A DNA stretch of 64,000 bases from Colias croceus (taxonomy: Eukaryota; Arthropoda; Insecta; Lepidoptera; Pieridae). Below, one piece after another: positions 1 to 10,700 of the stretch (positions are counted from its first letter, which is position 1; each line of letters begins with the position of its first letter). Position numbers and translations under genes: made by a program. The notes under the pieces are model-generated. The model did not search any database. It was given only the letters and a program-made list of their open reading frames with translations, and had not been told where the DNA came from. Location of the stretch: NCBI RefSeq assembly GCF_905220415.1, contig NC_059566.1, forward strand, positions 1,178,001 to 1,242,000. Direction: 5' to 3'.

Positions 1-16
1 ATATATATAATATGTA

Positions 17-233
17 CTAGGTTTCCGCCCGCGGCTTCGCCCGCGGAGTCAAAGAATTTCCGGGATTGCGTCATTTTCCCGGGATAAAAAGTAACCTATG
101 TCCTTTCTCGGGTATCAAAATATCTCCATACCAAATTTCATGAAAATTGGTTCAGTAGTTTAGGCGTGATTGAGTAACAGACAGACAGACAGACAGAGTT
201 ACTTTCGCATTTATAATATTAGTATGGATTAGA
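17..233 (-). mobile_element. Non-autonomous Helitron (Lep1-like), apparently full length
   Basis: Read on the minus strand it starts TC (232-233), has a conserved head with TACTAATATTATAAATGCGA, a (CTGT)n stretch, and ends in a GC-rich hairpin followed by CTAG at 17-20 next to T. TC start, 3' hairpin, CTAG end and insertion between A and T without duplication are Helitron hallmarks. Several internal body types with these same ends recur through the window. Confidence 0.75.
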
Positions 234-284
234 ATAGATGTACTGGAAGTTTAAACCATCACACATACTTGATACATATTACCC

Positions 285-842
285 GATTATAGGGCCATCC
301 TCACACAATGAAAGAATCTCTCTGAATTCAGAAAGCACAGATATGCATACGATTTCACCATTCCATTACGATTTTTCAGATTCTTAATTTTTAACGAGCG
401 TTCTGAATTCCGGACCGAAGGAAATACGTACGGTTACTTACATATTTTGTAAAATTAAATTGTAATACTGAAATGATTTAAAAGAGCAACTATGGAGTTT
501 CTTGCCGATTCTTCTCCATAGATACTGCTTTCCGAATCGGTGGTAAATGATAAAAATATGTATTGACGTTTCAAAAGTGCTTCTCGAAGAAGTCTAATTG
601 AATAAATAAATGTTTGAGTTTGAGTTTGAAAGGAATAAAGCGCACGCTCATCTTTCTATACATTTATTGTAGGTATATACATATGTATACGAACACCTGA
701 ATTAAGATTATTTCTCAGTTGTGCTGCAAAATTGATATGTTGATGAATTTGTAAGTATCCGCACACATGCTAACGGAATTCAGATTATGACTTAAGAATC
801 TGAATTTAGTCACGCATTCCGTCGGTGTGAGGCGAGCCTTAT
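285..842. mobile_element. TIR element (MITE-like) with a nested LINE tail
   Basis: Imperfect inverted ends: TATAGGGCCATCCTCACAC near 285 and GTGTGAGGCGAGCCTTATA near 824-842. AATTCAGA-type subterminal motifs recur in both halves. The target duplication is unclear (possibly TA). The LINE remnant at 475-632 lies inside. Confidence 0.5.
475..632 (+). mobile_element. LINE 3' end remnant
   Basis: Matches the 3' untranslated end common to lepidopteran LINEs: GAGTTTCTTGCCGATTCTTC, then a stretch around TTTCAAAAGTGCTTCTCG, an AATAAATAAATG signal and a (TTTGAG)n tail. No coding sequence remains. A related copy lies on the minus strand at 61688-61795. Confidence 0.55.
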
Positions 843-1278
843 AATATTGTTTACGCTTCAAAGCGACTAGAGAAAGAACAAAATGCTAAAAACATAACAC
901 TCTTTCTGATAAAGTCGGGTAAAAAACGGTTACAATCCAATGATTTTATGAAAAACGCATCCGCAGAAATGTTGCAACAAATACCAATGTTTTGTGCCTA
1001 CTGCCTATAATAAGCCATAATACAATTTTATCTGTAAGTTAAAACTATTGATTGTGACTTTAATACCTTAAGTATTAAAAGTCACACACACACACAAACA
1101 TGCAGTTTCTTATATACTGAATAACAAATGTAATTTATATATTTTCTATTACATGCCAGCCCTAATTCGCTAGTATATAGAAATTATTTCATTTACAAAA
1201 CACACTTAACTCGCACAAAATTATTATTTATTACAAACAGACAAAAAAATGTGTGCGTGTACTAGTGTACACACGTAA

Positions 1279-1453
1279 GAAGTGAAACTTCTTTATGACC
1301 TTATTTTTCAAAAAATAATTTACTAACTATATGCAACTTTACAGAAATACGTCCAATCACGCGTGGTAGGGATAAGAAAAAGATGGCGCGTAACGGAAAA
1401 ATGTCACGCGTAACGAAAAAATTTTTCCAACCCCGATAAAGAAGTTTCACTTC
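1279..1453. mobile_element. MITE with GAAGTGAAACTTC ends, body type 2
   Basis: Starts GAAGTGAAACTTCTTTATGA and ends in GAAGTTTCACTTC, so each end is itself a small palindrome. The body includes AAAGATGGCGCGTAACG. A close copy is at 30937-31099. Confidence 0.65.
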
Positions 1454-1724
1454 AAAAACATAATATAGGTATTAGGTAACCTCCTTCTGTAAAGTTGGTT
1501 AAGAATATTATAATGAACCCAAAAAGCTGATGAATCAATACATGCGTGAAGCTCGTACATACAAAAACAGAATACGCGTGCGTATGCGCTATTTTTTGCA
1601 TAATAAGTTGCAACGGTACTTGCAAGTTCGTTAGGGTTGTCAACGCGAGGTTATAAAAAATAGTATTTTTTTAAATATATTAACATGGGTGTTATAAGTA
1701 TAATTAGGCGTTTCATATTTAACT

Positions 1725-1865
1725 AGCTTACCGCCCGTGACTTCACCCGCTTTGTCTAAAACCATTATATACTTAAACCTTCCTCTTGAATCGCTCTATC
1801 TATTTAAAAAAAACCGCATTTTATACTATGTAGTGATGATACGTATTATTTATTTCGATATCTAT
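1725..1865 (-). mobile_element. Helitron relic
   Basis: Begins ACTAGCTTACCGCCCGTGAC (the 3' end read in reverse) and continues into the AACCTTCCTCTTGAATCGCT body type. The 5' end has decayed. Confidence 0.5.
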
Positions 1866-2021
1866 CATTATTTGAAGAAGTTAAATACTACAGCATATAA
1901 AAGCGTCTGAAATCTCTTAGGGGATGCAAAATTCATACGAAGAACGGTCGGCAGCAATAAAGATAAGCGAAGCCACGGGAAAAATATAGTAGATACTAGA
2001 TACTAGTTATATCCTATCCTA

Positions 2022-2270
2022 CTTCCTACTAATATTATAAATGCCAAAATTTGTGAGGATGGATGTAGGTATGTGTATGTGAAGGTGTGTATGTTTGTTA
2101 CTCTTTCACGCAAATACTACTGAACCGATTACAATGAAATTTAGCCCACATATAGAGGGTAATTTGGATTAACACATAGGATAGGTTTCATCCCGGAAAT
2201 CCCACGGGAACGGGAACTATGCGGGTTTTCTTTGAAAACGCGGGCGAAGCAGCAGACGGAAAGCTATTAC
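2022..2270 (+). mobile_element. Helitron relic
   Basis: Starts with TCCTACTAATATTATAAATG, then the GGATGGATGTAGG body and ATCCCACGGGAACGGGAACT. The last bases are GGAAAGCTATT, so the terminal CTAG has mutated. Confidence 0.6.
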
Positions 2271-2347
2271 ATATAATCTAAAACGTCCAGAAAATACACG
2301 TTTCAAAGTTTGCGAACATACTTCGAAACTACTTTTTTAAGATTTTT

Positions 2348-2457
2348 GAAGAGAAACTTCTTTAGGCGTATTGAGAGTAAAATTTCAAGGTCGCGTCATG
2401 GCAATATCGTCACATCATGGAGCAAGAAGATTTTGGGATCTTTGAAATTTCACTTCT
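2348..2457. mobile_element. MITE with GAAGTGAAACTTC ends, body type 1
   Basis: Degenerate ends GAAGAGAAACTTCTTTAGGC and TTTCACTTC enclose a body with two near-repeats of the form CGTCATGGCAAT / CATCATGGAG. Copies of the same body are at 30110, 47160 and 53664. Confidence 0.55.
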
Positions 2458-2789
2458 GACTCGTATACTCGTCACGTCTTTTTATGTATTCGATAGTTTT
2501 GTGAATAGTTGTACTATTTATTTACCCCTACGTAATAAGGGTTTCCGGGCAAAACAAAATTTATCGAATCAACTGGTCATATAAAATCTTATCAACTGAT
2601 GGTGTTATAATATAGAAAGTTACATACACGATACATAGTAAACAGTTACATAATAATATTTCGACATAATTGTCTTGCATAATGTTACTTTGATGCTTAC
2701 ACCCACGACAAGAACGAATTCATCAGTGTCTTTATGATAATCGTGTCTACACTTATCTAAACTAAAAATAAAACTGAAGAACTTGTATA

Positions 2790-2937
2790 ATGTAATTTAT
2801 AATTTAAGATATTTGCACGCTCAACTACGAGCAGAATGTCTGAGAACCTATAAAATTTGTACCTCAGCTATGTAAGTACATTCAGCGAATAAAGACAATT
2901 TGAATTTGAATTTTGAATTTGAATTTGAATTTTGAAG
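2790..2937 (+). mobile_element. LINE 3' end remnant with (TTTGAA)n tail
   Basis: Contains TTTGTACCTCAGCTATGTAA, AATAAAG and a tail of repeated TTTGAATT units, a layout known from lepidopteran LINE 3' ends. No coding sequence is left. Confidence 0.5.
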
Positions 2938-3007
2938 AATTTGATTGGAACGCACAATTGTGAGGAACTACGGGACCGATTTCAAAAATTTTGTCACCTA
3001 GTATATG

Positions 3008-3324
3008 CTATTTAGAGTGGCTCAGTGGTGAGACCTCGGACTTCGAATCGATAAGTCCGTGGTTCGAGACCAGGCGAGCGCGCAGGAAATAAATTGATTT
3101 TTCAATTTATCTGCGCATGTTGTAACATCACCACTGCTCGAACGGTGAAGGAAAACATCGTGAGGAAACCGACATGTCGAAGAATTAAAAAAAAGTTCGA
3201 CGACATATTGTGTCATCCGCCAACACGCACTTGGCCAGCGTGGTGGATTATGGCCTGTACCCTCATAGGATGCCCGTGTCCCAGCAGTGGGAACGTATAT
3301 GGGCTGATGATGATGATGATATGC
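3008..3324 (+). mobile_element. tRNA-derived SINE
   Basis: The head has a tRNA-like A box (TGGCTCAGTGGTGAG) and B box (GTGGTTCGAGACC). The body has GGTGAAGGAAAACATCGTGA and CACTTGGCCAGCGTGGTGGA, and the 3' end is CCCAGCAGTGGGAACG followed by (GATG/ATG)n. This is the widespread lepidopteran SINE layout transcribed by RNA polymerase III. A 3' fragment recurs at 47765-47862. Confidence 0.8.
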
Positions 3325-3344
3325 TATTTAATATTCATTTATCA

Positions 3345-3845
3345 AAGCACTAACTGTGCCCCGCCGTTTTACCCGCATTGCTCCGCTCCTGTTGGTCTTA
3401 GCGTAATGATATAATATAGCCTATAACCCTTTCGCGATAAATGGGCTATCTATCACCGAAAAATTTTTACAAATCCGACCAGTAGTTCCTGAGATTAGCG
3501 CGTTCAAACAAACAAACTCTTAAGCTTTATAATATTAGTAAAGACTAGCTTCCGCCCGCGACTCCGTCCGCGTGGAAAAATTAAGATTTATTTTTTTCTA
3601 CGTATTTTTTCGGGATAAAAAGTATCCTATTTTATGCCCAGGATAATAAGGTATAATTATACCAAGTTTCATCGAAATCGAACCGTTAGTTTTCACGTGA
3701 TGCTTAACATACAGACAGACAAAATTTTTTTTAATCACATATTTGGGCTTGGTATCGATCCAGTAACACCCCCTGCTATTTATTTTTTCAATATTTTCAA
3801 TGTACAGAATTGACCCTTCTACAGATTTATTATATGTATAGATAA
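3345..3845 (-). mobile_element. Two adjacent Helitrons of different body type
   Basis: The first, about 3345-3545, is the CTCCTGTTGGTCTTAGCG type and ends near TTTATAATATTAGTA. The second starts with CTAG at 3545 and has the CGACTCCGTCCGCG end, the CATACAGACAGAC motif and TTGGTATCGATCCAG. The second body recurs on the plus strand at 38407-38713. Confidence 0.65.
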
Positions 3846-3869
3846 CCATACTTGACATATATAATTGTG

Positions 3870-4420
3870 AATAGATTAATTATTTAAAGTACAGCTTTAA
3901 TTAAAGCTCCTTTTATAGATAAAAAATAAAATAATACTTGTGACAACCCTAGCAAAATGAAATAACCAGTTTTAGTCAATTATTAAAAACAAGTGACCGA
4001 GGCTTATAAAAGACGAGTCTTTTTCTTAAAGTTATACAATTTAGAGAAAATATTTTTTTGCAGAATTCAATACATATTTCTCTATTTCCAAAAACACAAC
4101 TGTCGCTTATAATAAAAAATTAAATGTGTAAATATCTCTGTCTGTTCCTTCTTCAGACTTAAACCACTAAAAAACGAAATTATAAAATGCCTTCCAGGAA
4201 TCAAACTTACACTTTTTAATCTCTTAAACTAACCACTCGACCAAAACATTCATTTTTATTAGATTTTTTAATCTATAAAAATGAATTAATTAAAAATCAG
4301 TGATCCATAACACACACGCCTATAAACACAAAAACACACATTTAATTACAATTTTATAATCATGCTAGTTATTACCATCTTTATTGTAATTGTTGTATCA
4401 TAGAGTAAGTAATGCAGATG
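3870..4420. other. No feature recognised
   Basis: AT-rich sequence without an ORF of note, TIR pair or repeat recognised elsewhere in the window. Confidence 0.4.
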
Positions 4421-4424
4421 TAGC

Positions 4425-5395
4425 ACCTGATACTAATATTATAAAGCTGAAGATTCTGTTTGTTTTCGTAAGAACACGCTAATCTCAGGAACAACTGGTA
4501 CAATTTAAAAATTATTTCGTTATAACATAGCCCATTTATCCAGGAAGAAAAAAAAAAGAGCTTATATCCACCTTCAACAGCCGGTAACAGCCTCACTAAG
4601 GTAACTTTGTGAGTGCTCAGTTGGCGTGGTGATCACCTCATTAGATGACTCACCTGCTCCGTTACCCGCTCTTTTATAAAAGACGAAGGCTATAGGCTAT
4701 AAATCGTCACGCTATTACCAACAGGAGCAGAGGGGCGAAACCGCGGGGCGCAGCTAGTGTGCTATAAAAACGATTATCTATATAGCAATATTTGTTCTTA
4801 TCAGATTGTTTTATATTAATGTGTGAAATCAAACATCGATTTATCTTCACATTTATTGTTAATATTAGTAGTATATTAGTAAGATAAGATTATACAGATT
4901 AGCTATGCTCGCAGTTTTACCCACAGTGCTCCGCTACTATTGGTCTTAGCGCCTATATTGCCTACTAGCTGTGCCGTTTGGTTTTAAATGCGTAGCTCCG
5001 CTCCTGTTGGTCGTAGCGTGATAATATATGGCCTATATTATTTGTGGATAATGTAGCTTTTGAATGGTGAAAGAATTTTTAAAATCGGTCCAGTAGTATA
5101 TGAGCCTATTCATCACAATCAAACAAACAAACAAACAAAGTTTTCCTCTTTATAATATTAGTGTAGGTAGCCTTCCTACAATAAATGGGCTATCTAAACA
5201 CAGCAAGATTTTTTCAAATTGGACCAGTTTGTTTGTTTGAACGCACTAATCTCAAGAACTACTGGTCCGATTTGAAAAATTCTTTCGGTGTTAGATATCC
5301 CATTTATCGAGGAAGCCTAGGCTATATATCATTAAATTAAGACCAACAGGAGCGGAGCAATGCGGATAAAACCGTGGGACACAGCTAGTAAACAA
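4425..5395. mobile_element. Cluster of three decayed Helitrons
   Basis: A plus-strand copy at 4425-4760 ends CGCAGCTAG. A minus-strand copy lies at about 4897-5165, and a second plus-strand copy at about 5215-5390 ends CACAGCTAGT. The last two face each other and share AATATTAGTGTAG at their boundary. Confidence 0.55.
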
Positions 5396-5642
5396 TAATA
5401 TTATTTGTAAATCATACAGTTAACATCATACAGTTATAGAAGTTAAAACTTCTATCAAATTAAAGAAAATATGACAGATATTTAAACACAGAAAGAACAT
5501 GACTAGGTACTTATTTATTTGTTATTTTTATATTTTGTTTTTTATTTTTTAAAACATCAAATATTAACAATGGATAACGTCTTTTTTAATCAGACAGTAG
5601 ATAATAAAAATAATTATAAGTAAATACAAGACTATTATAAGT

Positions 5643-6125
5643 TTACTAGCTGCTCCGCGCGGTTTCACCCCCGTGGCTCCACTCCTGTTAGTCGTAGCGT
5701 GATGATATAGTTATAGCCTAATAGCCTTCCTCGATAAATGAGCTATCTAACACCGAAAAAATTTTTCAAATCGGTCCAGTAGTTCCCGAGATTAGCGCGT
5801 TCAAACAAACAAACTCTTCAGCTTTATAATATTAGTATAGATTCGAAATCAAAGAAACAAATCGATCAGAGTAAGATGTAAATAACGCATGACATCATTC
5901 TATAAAACATAAATCTTTTTAATTTATTACAATGTTGTTCTGTTTTACTTTACAAACTAGCTTTCCGCCCGCGACTTTGCCCGCTTTGTAGGAATCATAA
6001 CAAATTATGAACTAAAAACCGTTCTCGATAATAATAAGAAACCGCATAAAAATTCGTTGCTTAGTTTCATAGACTTAAGTATACATAGGGACAGAAAATT
6101 TATTTTATTTTATACTATGTAATGA
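5643..6125 (-). mobile_element. Two Helitron copies
   Basis: 5643-5845 is nearly complete: ACTAGCTGCTCCGCGCGG at one end and TTTATAATATTAGTATAGA at the other. 5955-6125 is a partial copy starting ACTAGCTTTCCGCCCGCGAC and ending near TACTATGTAATGATG. Confidence 0.6.
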
Positions 6126-6129
6126 TGTG

Positions 6130-6885
6130 TTCTAGACAGGTGTAAATTTGTAAACACTAAGCATAAAATTATGTAAGCGATTATTTGTATAAAGAATTTT
6201 AACTTACCACATAAAAAAAACAAATCTTGTTTTCCTAAATAATGTTCAATTCGTCTATATCACAGCATTCAAAGCACCATACACAAACAAATACTAATAA
6301 CATAACTCCTAATAACGTTAACAATCGTTAATCTATCATTGATCAATAATTATGATTTTTAATTTATTCATTTGCGTGTATAAGATTGTTAATTTTATAC
6401 AAAAATTTTTGTTATTTAGGCCGCGGTTTTATCGATCGTACATGATTTCGTTTGTCAAGTTAATTATTGTTTATTTAATTCCGCAACGTCCATAGTTTGT
6501 CACTACTTGCGGTTTTGCAAAGATCAGTGAATCAGTGATGAGTGATCACCACAATTTTTACCGAGTGATCCCGAGACCAATCCGAGACGGATTCGAAAAT
6601 TGAATTGTTTTTGACGTTTGCTTTTTGACCCTATGTAGTTTTCTAAACCAGTTTATTTTATCTTATCCGGCTACAAGTCTTTTTGGTATATGGCATTTTT
6701 ACCTCTCTGTTTCTGTACGGTTTTTTAACATCAAATAATTTTTAGATAACTTAGATGGCTTCTTATAAGTTATTCCTATTACTTTAATATAATTTTACTA
6801 AATTATTTTTAAAATATATAAATTATAAAAAAACTCAGCTGTCATTAACACAATTGAGTTTTGATTTTGACATTTGAATTTTGAT
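6130..6885. other. Low-repeat stretch upstream of the methyltransferase gene
   Basis: No ORF, TIR pair or recognised repeat. It lies directly upstream of the proposed first non-coding exon, so it would contain the promoter, but no convincing TATA/initiator pair was found. Confidence 0.3.
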
Positions 6886-7018
6886 GCAAAACATATCGCT
6901 GTGTAGTGTGTTGTTGCCGTCGGCCGATTTCAGAATTTTATGAATTGAAAATTCTCTGATATAGCAACATAATTGAGCAGTGGATATTGTACCGATTATT
7001 TAACAATAAATTTGCTGT
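6886..7018 (+). other. Putative non-coding first exon of the methyltransferase gene
   Basis: A good donor (GCT|GTAAGTATC at 7018/7019) ends a stretch without an ATG-led ORF. The coding start at 7799 lies immediately behind an acceptor (ATTTCAG|ATGATG), so an upstream spliced 5' exon is required. This is the best donor seen upstream, but the exon start is a guess. Confidence 0.35.
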
Positions 7019-7244
7019 AAGTATCAGTGTTTTTTGCTATATAAGAGTAGCTACCTATATAACTTTTTGTTTGTCGTAGAAGTTTGATTTATAAGATACA
7101 TATATATTATATAGTAATATTTTATAGGTAATGTATTAATACGAAATTAAACTTTAGCAATGTTGTAAAATTTTTGTTTTATATTCCCAAAATAAACATC
7201 ATCGTAATACTATCGAAATTTGTAGGTTATGTTATGGTTACTGT

Positions 7245-7437
7245 TTTCAATAAAATAATATGCGTAACAAAATCAATATGGAGTAACTTTCTATAGTCAT
7301 TCAAAAAATCATAAATCCAAAACTAAAAATTTCGCTCAACTGAAATTTCAGATTTACGTTCCAAAGGACAACAGGAACCACAAAGAAATTTACGCCTCGC
7401 AACTCGACGTCCGATAAAGTACAGTTTAGCCGTTTAG
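7245..7437 (+). repeat. Dispersed repeat, copy 1
   Basis: About 190 bp sharing ATATGCGTAACAAAATCAAT, AGTAACTTTCTATAGT, CTCAACTGAAATTTC and CAACTCGACGTCCGATAAAG with 11708-11902. No terminal structure was identified. It lies in the proposed 5' UTR intron. Confidence 0.6.
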
Positions 7438-7798
7438 CCTTTTATTTGATTCTCATTAAATACATTTTTAAACAACCAAATGTTTGTTTTTTCAAAACAT
7501 TAGTACTTATTATATATATATTTGTTTGTTATCTACCCTCAAAACCAAACTTAGGTGGCAATTAACCCATTGAGCCTCGAGCGGCCCGATCGGTCCACGA
7601 CACAATAGATTTTCTATTGTGTCTGTGATTTCGGGGCCTGAGTTATTAAAACGTAACGCAATGAATGAACGAATGGCTCATAAAACCTTAAAAGAAAAAA
7701 ACAGAAAAGTGCGTTACAAGGCGGGGCCTCTCTCCCCGTCAAAAATTTTCATAAATGTAATACTTGAACATTCCCTTATTACTAATCCATAATTTCAG

Positions 7799-10700
7799 AT
7801 GATGGACGAAGAGCTGTCTCCCTCCGAACTGGGCACACAAACATACTGGCAAGCAGCTTACACTAAAGAATTAACAAATTTCAAAGAACACGGTGACCCT
7901 GGTGACGTTTGGTTCGGTGAAGACAGCGCTATACGGGTTATACGATGGATATGTACATGTGGCGTTGGTTTGGACGACAGGATTATTGATTTGGGTAATT
8001 TATTAAGCTATTGCATAGCTTCTATTGCAGGCCTTGAGCGCGGGGATCGAATCCAGAAATTCCGTAACGAAAAAACCTCACGCTCCCCATTCCGACGAGC
8101 ACGGAGGTGTGGCTTAAAGGTATAGCATGCAATAGCTTTACCGCGGCAGTCACCAAGTGCCACACGTCTTTTTTTTTGGATATTGAACTAATATTTGTAG
8201 TGACACCTCGATCTGAATCGCGCAAGCGAAATGTTTTCGCCACACAGCATATATACAACTTTCCGACATCATTGTTGCATGGTTACTAACATTGCGACAT
8301 GAGAATTTTATATATAGAGATAAATCACTTACACAAACAAATTTCATGAAATCTGATAAAATAATATGATTTATTTTATTACAGGCTGCGGCAACGGGTA
8401 TACACTGTCAGAATTAGCGAGGGAAGGTTTCACAAATCTTCTAGGAGTGGATTATTGTATAGAAGCAATTGAATTAGCAGAAAAAGTGTCGAAAAGCGAA
8501 TTCCCTTTTATTAATTTTAAGGTAAGTATGTAATATAGGGACATAAGCTTGAAATACAAGAATATTTTTCTATACTTAATATTATAAAGCTGAAGAGTTT
8601 GTTTGTCTGAGCGCGTTAATCTCAGGAACTACTGAAAAAAAAAATTCCGTGTTAGATAGCCCAATTATCGAGGAAGGCTATAGGCTATAATATATATCAT
8701 AACGCTAAGACCAACTACTATGAAAATCATGTATTGACATGTTTTTTTTGGAAAACTACCTTATAATAAAATGATAATTCAATAATTAATAGCATCTTTA
8801 CAAATCGCTACTGACTACATGGTACAAAACAAGTCAGTGTTGCTGCATAGGCATCCCCAAGTATTCAGTCCATCATTCAGTAATAGTATACAATTTATTA
8901 AGTTTACTACAAAGCGGATGAAGCTGCGCCAGATACCTTGTTTCATCTATAACAGTTTATCAGTTCAAACATAATTTATGTTACTTCATTTATTGACATG
9001 TATTTTTGCCAAATTTCATTAAAATCGATGCAATAAAATGTAGTTTATCTATTACTAGCTTTCCGCCCGCGGCTTCGCCCACTTTGTCCTAAACCTAATA
9101 AATTACATACTTAAACATTCGTCGAGAATCACTTTACCTATTAAAAAATCCGTTGCGTAGTTTTAAAGAATTAAGCATACATAGGGACAGAGAAAGCGAC
9201 TTTGTTTTATACTACGTAGTGATTGTGTAATATACACACAAACACAAACTTTCGTGTCTATAACATAATTCACAAGTACCCACATTTTTTTCAGGTTTTC
9301 GACATTATAAACGACGAAGTATCAAACCTAGGACCACAATTTAGTGTAGTACATGACAAAGGGACGTATGATGCAATCAGTTTAAATCCAGAAAACACTA
9401 AGGAGAATAGGTTTAAATACGCCGATCAGGTGGCGGCCATGTTGGTTGATAATGGTAAGTTATTTTTTAAGTTTAGTATACTTCTAAAAAATAAGAAATA
9501 ATCAAAACAAAGAACGAAAGTATAAACAATAGAATTAAAAATACCAAGATGCAGTGGTATAATTAAATTACAAACTAAAGTACATGTTAAGAGCTAACGC
9601 GTAAGAGCTACTTTTGTCTCGGCAACTATTTAGTCTCTCCCATCAACTCTATGGAGAGTTGCGTCGTTACATGCGCATACTTTCTTACTAGCCCATAGAG
9701 TTGATGGGAGAGACTACATAGTTGCGGAGACAAAAGTTGCTCTTGCGCGGTAGCTCTAAATGATTAAATCTAAAGAAATATCACACAGACTGTCAGACAT
9801 ATAGATAACAAGTGATAACTGCGTTAAAAACAACCGACTTCAAACTTGCACTTGCAACATTTACAAATACAGACAAAAATGCTCATAAAATAAAAACTAC
9901 TGGGCCTATCCGAATAAAATTTTTATGGGACCAATTCGGCACTATCCCGCGTCGAACAAAAAAAGAATCACGTAAATCGGTTTAGAAACCTCTGAGTAAT
10001 CGGTGTACATACATAAAAAAAACATACCGGCCGAATTCATAACCTCCTCCTATTTTTGAAGTCGGTTAAAAAGACAGCGAAGTCTGAGAGTTTCGTTTCG
10101 CATGAGGAATTAAATACATATTATACAGGATGTCCCACTGTTGGTATACTAAGCTCAAAGAAGGTTATAGTTTTGCTTACGCTAAGTTCGTAAAAAATAC
10201 TTATTAAATTCCAGACGCATTTTTTTTCAAATAGATGAATTCTTAAGGGGCCATGGATTGAAATTCATGTTTCTAAATCATGTTATTTTCAGAGAAATCA
10301 TCATATTTAAAATCCTAAAAAAATATATAGTACAGATAAACGTTTGATCTAGTGGAATTTTTGGATAGAAACACAATATTAAACATTTCACTCGATAAAA
10401 AAAAATTCAGAAGTAACATCGATTTTGAAAGCATAATCAGTTTTATGAGAATTAGGGGAACGCTATGTTTATGAAAATTTTACATTTCATTTACTAATCA
10501 GGTTTTACAGGGAAATTTTTGGATAGATTTATAATTTAGCCCTTATTTTTTTCTATATAAAATTTAATACGTAAATTGCAACTCGCGAGCACCACCCCAG
10601 TGCCGACAGAGTCCAGCCGGACGTCATCGAAGGAGGACCTGTGCTATTTTTGCTCGCAACCACGTTGTAGTCGCCGTTTGCGTATATAATATTTAAGTTT

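Noticed and set aside
3094..3414. 106-codon open frame
   Set aside because: It spans the SINE and the adjacent Helitron; not a gene.
7995..8125. Continuation of the first methyltransferase exon reading frame to a stop at 8125
   Set aside because: A consensus donor at 7995 splits the GCG motif that is completed exactly by the exon at 8385. The read-through enters a dispersed repeat also found at 58985.
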